From B46-G9 sp964548365 (GTDB lineage: Bacteria; Desulfobacterota; DSM-4660; Desulfatiglandales; Desulfatiglandaceae), in NCBI GenBank assembly GCA_964548365.1, contig CAZJRD010000003.1, positions 57,919 to 121,918 of the forward strand: a DNA stretch of 64,000 bases. Direction: 5' to 3'. Position 1 is the stretch's first letter. Each line of letters opens with the position of its first letter. This document shows positions 60,133-64,000 of this stretch, piece by piece. Under the pieces are notes generated by a model. It was given only the letters and a program-made list of their open reading frames with translations. It was not told the origin of the DNA and ran no database searches. The translations under genes and the position numbers were made by a program.

Positions 60133-61614
60133 TTACTCCCCGGCGCGAACGGTCAGGTACAGGGTGGAACCACCCCGCTTCACCAGCAGGAGGATGGTCT
60201 CGCCTTTTCCATACTTTTGCATCTTCCGCTTAAAGGCCCGGAGGTTCCTGAGCGGTTCCCGGTCCACCTCCAGGATCAGGTCTCCCACCTTCAAGCCCGC
60301 CTCTGCGGCCGGGCTCCCGGTCTCCACCTTTACGATCACGAGACCATGCTTCTCCTTGAGGCCCAGTTCTTTTGCCAGCCGGGGGTTGAGCTCCTCAACA
60401 GTCATCCCCAGGCTCGCCTTCTCCTCCGCCGCTGCGACCTTCCTTTCCTCTTCCTTCATCCTCCTTATCTTCACGAAAAAGGTCTTCTCCCTGCCGGCCC
60501 GGACGACAATCACTTTCACCTTCTTGTGAATGGGAGTGGATGCCACCAGGTAAGGCAGGTCGTTCATCTCTCTGATGCGTTTCCCGTCGAACGAGATGAT
60601 CACGTCGCCCCGCCTGATCCCGGCCTTTTCCGCGGGACCGCCGGAGGTTACATCGGCGACCAGGGCGCCCCGGTCGCTCTTGAGCCCCAGCTTTTCCCGC
60701 AGTGCGGGTGTGATGTGCTGGATCATCACGCCGAGCCACCCGCGAACCACCTTGCCCTTCTTGAGCTGCGGGAGCAGGTCCCTGGCCATGTTGATGGGGA
60801 TCGCGAATCCGATTCCGATGCTTCCCCCGGTCTGGGAAAAGATGGCCGAATTGATGCCGATGACTTCTCCGGCCGTGTTCAGAAGGGGTCCCCCGCTGTT
60901 GCCCGGGTTGATGGACGCGTCGGTCTGGATGAAATTGTCATAGGAACTGGTGCCGATGTGGCGGTACTTGGCACTCACGATACCCGCGGTCACGGTGCTT
61001 CCGAGACCGAAAGGGTTCCCGATGGCTACCACCCAGTCTCCCACCTCCAGCTTGTCCGAATCTCCCAGGGGGAGCGGCGTCAGGGGACCGTCGGCCTTGA
61101 TCCGGATCAGGGCCAGGTCCGTCTTGGGGTCCTTTCCTACGATCTTTGCTTTGTACTCCCGGTCGTCCGCCAGCTTCACCTTGATTTCATCGGTCTTTTC
61201 CACCACGTGGTTATTGGTGAGAATATACCCCTTTTCATCGATAATGAAGCCGGAACCAAGGCTCTTCTGCTTGAAGTCCTTGGGGAGCTGGTCTTTGAAG
61301 AAGCGGTCAAAAAAATCCTTCAACGGATCATTCTGCTTGAAAGGGCCGTGAAATGGGAACGGCGCCCCTCCGCCCTTGATGGTCTTGACGGTGCTGATGT
61401 TGACCACGGAGGGCCTGGCCCGCTTCACCAGCTTGGAGAAGGACCCGGGGGCCCCGGGGAGCACGCCGCTGGTCTGTGCCATGGCAACAGGAGAAAACGC
61501 GATGGCCGCGGCTACAAAGAACCACACACCACCTCCTAGGAAAGCCTTCACAGCGCGGGAACTTTTCCTCTTTACGGTATGTTTCCGGTTCATGAAATTG
61601 CGTTTCCCTTTCAT
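60133..61614 (-). CDS. degP: HtrA/DegP-family periplasmic serine protease
   Basis: 493 aa. The signal peptide or membrane anchor (AFLGGGVWFFVAAAIAFSPV) ends near AMA-QT. The catalytic triad is H136 (LTNNHVVEK), D166 (KTDLALIRI) and S240 (NPGNSGGPLL). Two PDZ domains follow (about 280-370 and 400-490). The protease degrades or refolds damaged envelope proteins. A start seven codons later (MNRKHTVK) is possible. The frame overlaps the DUF1844 stop by four bases and leads into ispE, so the three are probably co-transcribed. Confidence 0.94.
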   Translation of the reverse strand: MKGKRNFMNRKHTVKRKSSRAVKAFLGGGVWFFVAAAIAFSPVAMAQTSGVLPGAPGSFSKLVKRARPSVVNISTVKTIKGGGAPFPFHGPFKQNDPLKDFFDRFFKDQLPKDFKQKSLGSGFIIDEKGYILTNNHVVEKTDEIKVKLADDREYKAKIVGKDPKTDLALIRIKADGPLTPLPLGDSDKLEVGDWVVAIGNPFGLGSTVTAGIVSAKYRHIGTSSYDNFIQTDASINPGNSGGPLLNTAGEVIGINSAIFSQTGGSIGIGFAIPINMARDLLPQLKKGKVVRGWLGVMIQHITPALREKLGLKSDRGALVADVTSGGPAEKAGIRRGDVIISFDGKRIREMNDLPYLVASTPIHKKVKVIVVRAGREKTFFVKIRRMKEEERKVAAAEEKASLGMTVEELNPRLAKELGLKEKHGLVIVKVETGSPAAEAGLKVGDLILEVDREPLRNLRAFKRKMQKYGKGETILLLVKRGGSTLYLTVRAGE

Positions 61615-62018
61615 CCGGCGGCCTTCACATACCGCCAGCGGAGATCGGTCAGGACGTTCTCAATGAACTTGGCCTCCTCCTCGGTGAGATTTCCCGCTGT
61701 TTTTTCCTCCAGCATGTCAATTGTATCAATGGCATGCTTGGCAAGGGGCAAGTCCTTCTTCTTTTCCCCGGTCTGGGGGTCGGCGATTTCTCCCAGATGA
61801 AACAGGGCCGAGGAACTGAGGCTGAAGATCAGCGAATTGAAATCCACCTCCGGCAGGGGAGGGTTTTGGGCCGCCTGTTCCTGTGTGCTTTTTTCCTCGA
61901 CAGTTGGTTCTTGTGCCTCGCGTTTTTCTTCCCCGGCCGTCTCCTTTTTCAGGTCGCCCTTTTCGTCAAAAGACCGCCGGTCTTTGATCACAAATCCCTT
62001 TTCTTCGTTCTCCGCCAT
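61611..62018 (-). CDS. DUF1844 family protein
   Basis: 135 aa; start MAENEEKGFVI with GGAGG ten bases upstream. A charged, probably disordered N-terminal half is followed by the conserved DUF1844 core (VDFNSLIFSLSSSALFHLGE, then LPLAKHAIDTIDMLEEKTAG). The family has no known function and is common in deltaproteobacteria. The gene is translationally coupled to the HtrA gene downstream, hinting at a role near the envelope, but this is only positional. Confidence 0.88.
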   Translation of the reverse strand: MAENEEKGFVIKDRRSFDEKGDLKKETAGEEKREAQEPTVEEKSTQEQAAQNPPLPEVDFNSLIFSLSSSALFHLGEIADPQTGEKKKDLPLAKHAIDTIDMLEEKTAGNLTEEEAKFIENVLTDLRWRYVKAAG

Positions 62019-62045
62019 CTCCTTCACTCCTCCAATGAAAATTTT

Positions 62046-62251
62046 CACCACAGAGACACAGAGAACTCAGAGCAAATCTTTCCTGCCCGATCGGGCAGGA
62101 AAATGGTTCTTTTCCCAGGAACTTTTAGCTGGCCCCCGACTACCCATCGGAGGCCCTTTCTATTTGCCGGTATCTCCCGGCAAATAGAAAAAATCGTTCT
62201 CAGTGCCCTCTGTGTCTCGAACGACCCGCTCTTGCGGGTGAGTGGGTGGTA
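62046..62251. repeat. CACAGAG-type element with three perfect hairpins
   Basis: CACCACAGAGACACAGAG at the left is mirrored in part by CCCTCTGTGTCTC at the right (62207-62219) and GGGTGGT beyond. Inside are the palindrome TTTCCTGCCCGATCGGGCAG plus GAAA (62079-62102), a 14-bp stem TTTCTATTTGCCGG / CCGGCAAATAGAAA (62157-62190) and ACCCGC-TCTT-GCGGGT (62224-62239). It lies between serA and the DUF1844 gene. Confidence 0.8.
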
Positions 62252-62280
62252 AACCAATTTGCTCCGGAAGTCATCCGTCA

Positions 62281-63861
62281 CTACAACTCAATGCGGCGGG
62301 CCATGTACACGTGCTCCAGGGCCCGCAGGGCCTCCAGGACCTCGTCGCTCACCACTGTGTTTGTGGCGAGAAAAATCACGTTCTGCTTCTTCTTTTTCTG
62401 TTCCCCCACCTGCATGCGGCAGATATTGACCCCGTACTGCCCCAGGGTGGTCCCGATCTTCCCGATGACCCCGGGACTGTCATCATTCTGGATAAACAGG
62501 TTGTGGCCCTCGGGGATGGCCTCCAGGTAGAAATCGTTGATCCGGAGGACCCGCGGGAAGGTCTTGCCGAAGATGGTCCCGGAGACAACGTTTTCCCCTT
62601 CCAGGGTCTTGACCCGCATGTTCACCAGGCTCCCGAAGTCCTCGGACGTGCTGCTCTTGGACTCCACCACCTTGATGCCGCGGTCTTCCGCGATCACCCG
62701 GGCGTTCACGAAGTTCACGTCATCGGTCAGGATAGGGGTCAGAAGCCCCTTGAGGGCGGCGGTGGTCAGTGGCTCCACGTCATAGTCCACCACCTTTCCC
62801 GAGTAGTTCACCTGGAGTTCCACGATGGCGCTCTCCACAAGCTGGGCATGGAGGGACCCCATCCGCTCCACCAGGATCACGTAGGGCCTGAGGGTGGTCA
62901 TCAGTTCTTCACTGATGCTCGGGACGTTCACCGCGTTCTTCACGCTCCCGTGGAGCAGGTACGCCACGATCTGCTCGGCCACGTCCCGCGCCACGTTGTC
63001 CTGGGCCTCCCGGGTGGACGCTCCCAGGTGCGGGGTGCAAATAAAATTGTCGAGTTCCATGAGCTTCATCTTCCCCGGGGGTTCGGACATAAACACGTCA
63101 AAGGCCGCGCCTCCCAGGTGGCCTGACGCCAGGGCCTCGTAGACGTCTTCCTCGTTGACGATCCCTCCCCTGGCGCAGTTGATGACATACGTACCCTTTT
63201 TCATCTTTGCGATGGCGTCCCGGTCGATGAGGTTGGCGGTTTCTTCGGTCTTGGGGGTGTGGACGGTGATGTAATCGGCCCGGCTCAGCAGTTCCTCGAA
63301 GGAGACCGGCTCCAGGTCCAGTTTCTCGATGGCCTCGGGTTTGATGTAGGGGTCATAGACGATCACCTTCATCTTGAGCCCCTTGGCCCGGTCCGCCACG
63401 ATACGGCCGATGTGCCCGGCGCCGATGAGGCCGAGGGTCTTGTTATAGAGCTCGCGGCCCTGGAGCTTTTTCTTTTCCCATTTTCCTTCCTTCAGGGAGG
63501 CTGTGGCCCTCGGGATGTTCCTCGAAAGGGCCATGATCATGCCCATGGTGTGCTCGGCGGTGGTAATGGTATTCCCCTCCGGCGTGTTCATGACCACGAT
63601 ACCCCTCTTGCTGGCCGCCGGGATATCCACGTTGTCAAGCCCGATCCCGGCCCGGCCGATCACCTTCAGGTTCGCGGCCGCCTCGATGATATCGGCCGTG
63701 ACCTTGGTGGCACTGCGGATGACTAGGCCCTCGTACTGCCCGATGATCCCTTTCAATTCCTCGGGGGTCAGACCAGTGTTCACGTCCACGTCAATGTCCG
63801 GTATCTCCTCGAAAATCCGCACCCCCACTTCCGACAGGTTGTCGCTTACCAGTACTCTCAT
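62281..63861 (-). CDS. serA: D-3-phosphoglycerate dehydrogenase (long form with ACT domain)
   Basis: 526 aa. NAD-binding motif GLIGAGHIGRIVADRAKGLK and the catalytic D-isomer hydroxyacid dehydrogenase triad region (INCARGGIVNEEDVYEAL, and H in CTPHLGAST) are present. An intervening ASB domain and a C-terminal ACT domain (about 450-526) that usually binds serine for feedback inhibition follow. It begins the phosphorylated serine pathway and so feeds the serine acetyltransferase. CAAGGAGGGG precedes the ATG. Upstream, 63862-64000 holds only the promoter region and no other gene. Confidence 0.95.
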   Translation of the reverse strand: MRVLVSDNLSEVGVRIFEEIPDIDVDVNTGLTPEELKGIIGQYEGLVIRSATKVTADIIEAAANLKVIGRAGIGLDNVDIPAASKRGIVVMNTPEGNTITTAEHTMGMIMALSRNIPRATASLKEGKWEKKKLQGRELYNKTLGLIGAGHIGRIVADRAKGLKMKVIVYDPYIKPEAIEKLDLEPVSFEELLSRADYITVHTPKTEETANLIDRDAIAKMKKGTYVINCARGGIVNEEDVYEALASGHLGGAAFDVFMSEPPGKMKLMELDNFICTPHLGASTREAQDNVARDVAEQIVAYLLHGSVKNAVNVPSISEELMTTLRPYVILVERMGSLHAQLVESAIVELQVNYSGKVVDYDVEPLTTAALKGLLTPILTDDVNFVNARVIAEDRGIKVVESKSSTSEDFGSLVNMRVKTLEGENVVSGTIFGKTFPRVLRINDFYLEAIPEGHNLFIQNDDSPGVIGKIGTTLGQYGVNICRMQVGEQKKKKQNVIFLATNTVVSDEVLEALRALEHVYMARRIEL

Positions 63862-64000
63862 AGACCCCTCCTTGTTGACATTTTACGACCCCTCCCCCTT
63901 CGGTGGATTGAGGGAATCAGATAATAAATATACTCAAGCGCTGCAGGGAAGTCAAGACGCTCAATACCTCCCGGTTATTCCCTTGACAGGTATGTAAAAA

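Noticed and set aside
60031..61539. 502-codon plus-strand frame opposite the HtrA gene
   Set aside because: Histidine/glycine-rich antisense translation of a clear protease gene, with no family resemblance.
62046..62251. CRISPR-like array from the repeated CACAGAG units
   Set aside because: Units are short, adjacent and imperfect, with no regular spacers and no cas genes in the window.

Overview
The window looks like part of a chromosome from an anaerobic Desulfobacterota (deltaproteobacterial) bacterium, probably a metagenome or draft scaffold. The grounds are gene content only: sigma-54 enhancer-binding regulators with PAS domains, many heterodisulfide-reductase-like (CCG-domain) iron-sulfur proteins paired with GlcD-type flavoproteins, a multihaem cytochrome fused to a NarI-like membrane domain, a 4-hydroxybutyryl-CoA dehydratase-like protein, a TRAP transporter and a CarD-type regulator. 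No rRNA or other taxonomic marker was used. A run of 100 N at 47408-47507 is a scaffold gap whose flanks duplicate each other.

Layout. 1-7.9 kb: a TusA-like gene at the edge, a PAS/sigma-54 regulator, a near-perfect sigma-54 promoter, then a TolC/adaptor/RND efflux operon. 8-12.3 kb: RarD-like permease, AbfD-like dehydratase, a crotonase remnant and an aminotransferase. 12.5-16 kb: serine acetyltransferase and nifU-nifS. 16.1-18.8 kb: a DUF35 protein, a thiolase and an SDR. 18.8-27.6 kb: the most unusual block, with a COG1856-type radical SAM protein, a lipoate-protein ligase, a GcvH-like lipoyl protein between two HdrD-like iron-sulfur proteins, a GlcD-like flavoprotein and an 11-haem/NarI-like membrane protein. 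27.6-34.9 kb: MFS permease, TRAP transporter, a small membrane protein and a LarA-type racemase, divergent from a GntR/FadR regulator across two perfect TGGT-N3-ACCA sites. 35.3-45.5 kb: an SDR, a second PAS/sigma-54 regulator, a CoA-transferase with an extra C-terminal domain, and two more flavoprotein/iron-sulfur pairs. 45.5-64 kb: housekeeping genes (coaE, prmC, prfA, rpmE, rho, rluD, carD, hppA, pth, rplY, prs, tRNA-Gln, ispE, an HtrA protease, serA).

Working model (inference): the TRAP system imports a 2-hydroxy acid, LarA interconverts its enantiomers, and the GlcD-like flavoprotein oxidises it. Electrons then pass through CCG iron-sulfur proteins, perhaps by way of the lipoyl group of the GcvH-like protein, to the membrane cytochrome/quinone module. 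The ligase and radical SAM genes would supply the lipoyl group. The layout recalls the LbpA lipoyl protein of the sHdr sulfur-oxidation system, but here it is attached to an organic-acid dehydrogenase.

The intergenic spaces hold many palindromic repeats of several families. One has arm changes that preserve pairing between copies, one has a perfect 17-bp terminal inverted repeat, and one (CACAGAG-type) carries long perfect hairpins that differ from copy to copy and are also seen next to a GxxExxY gene.
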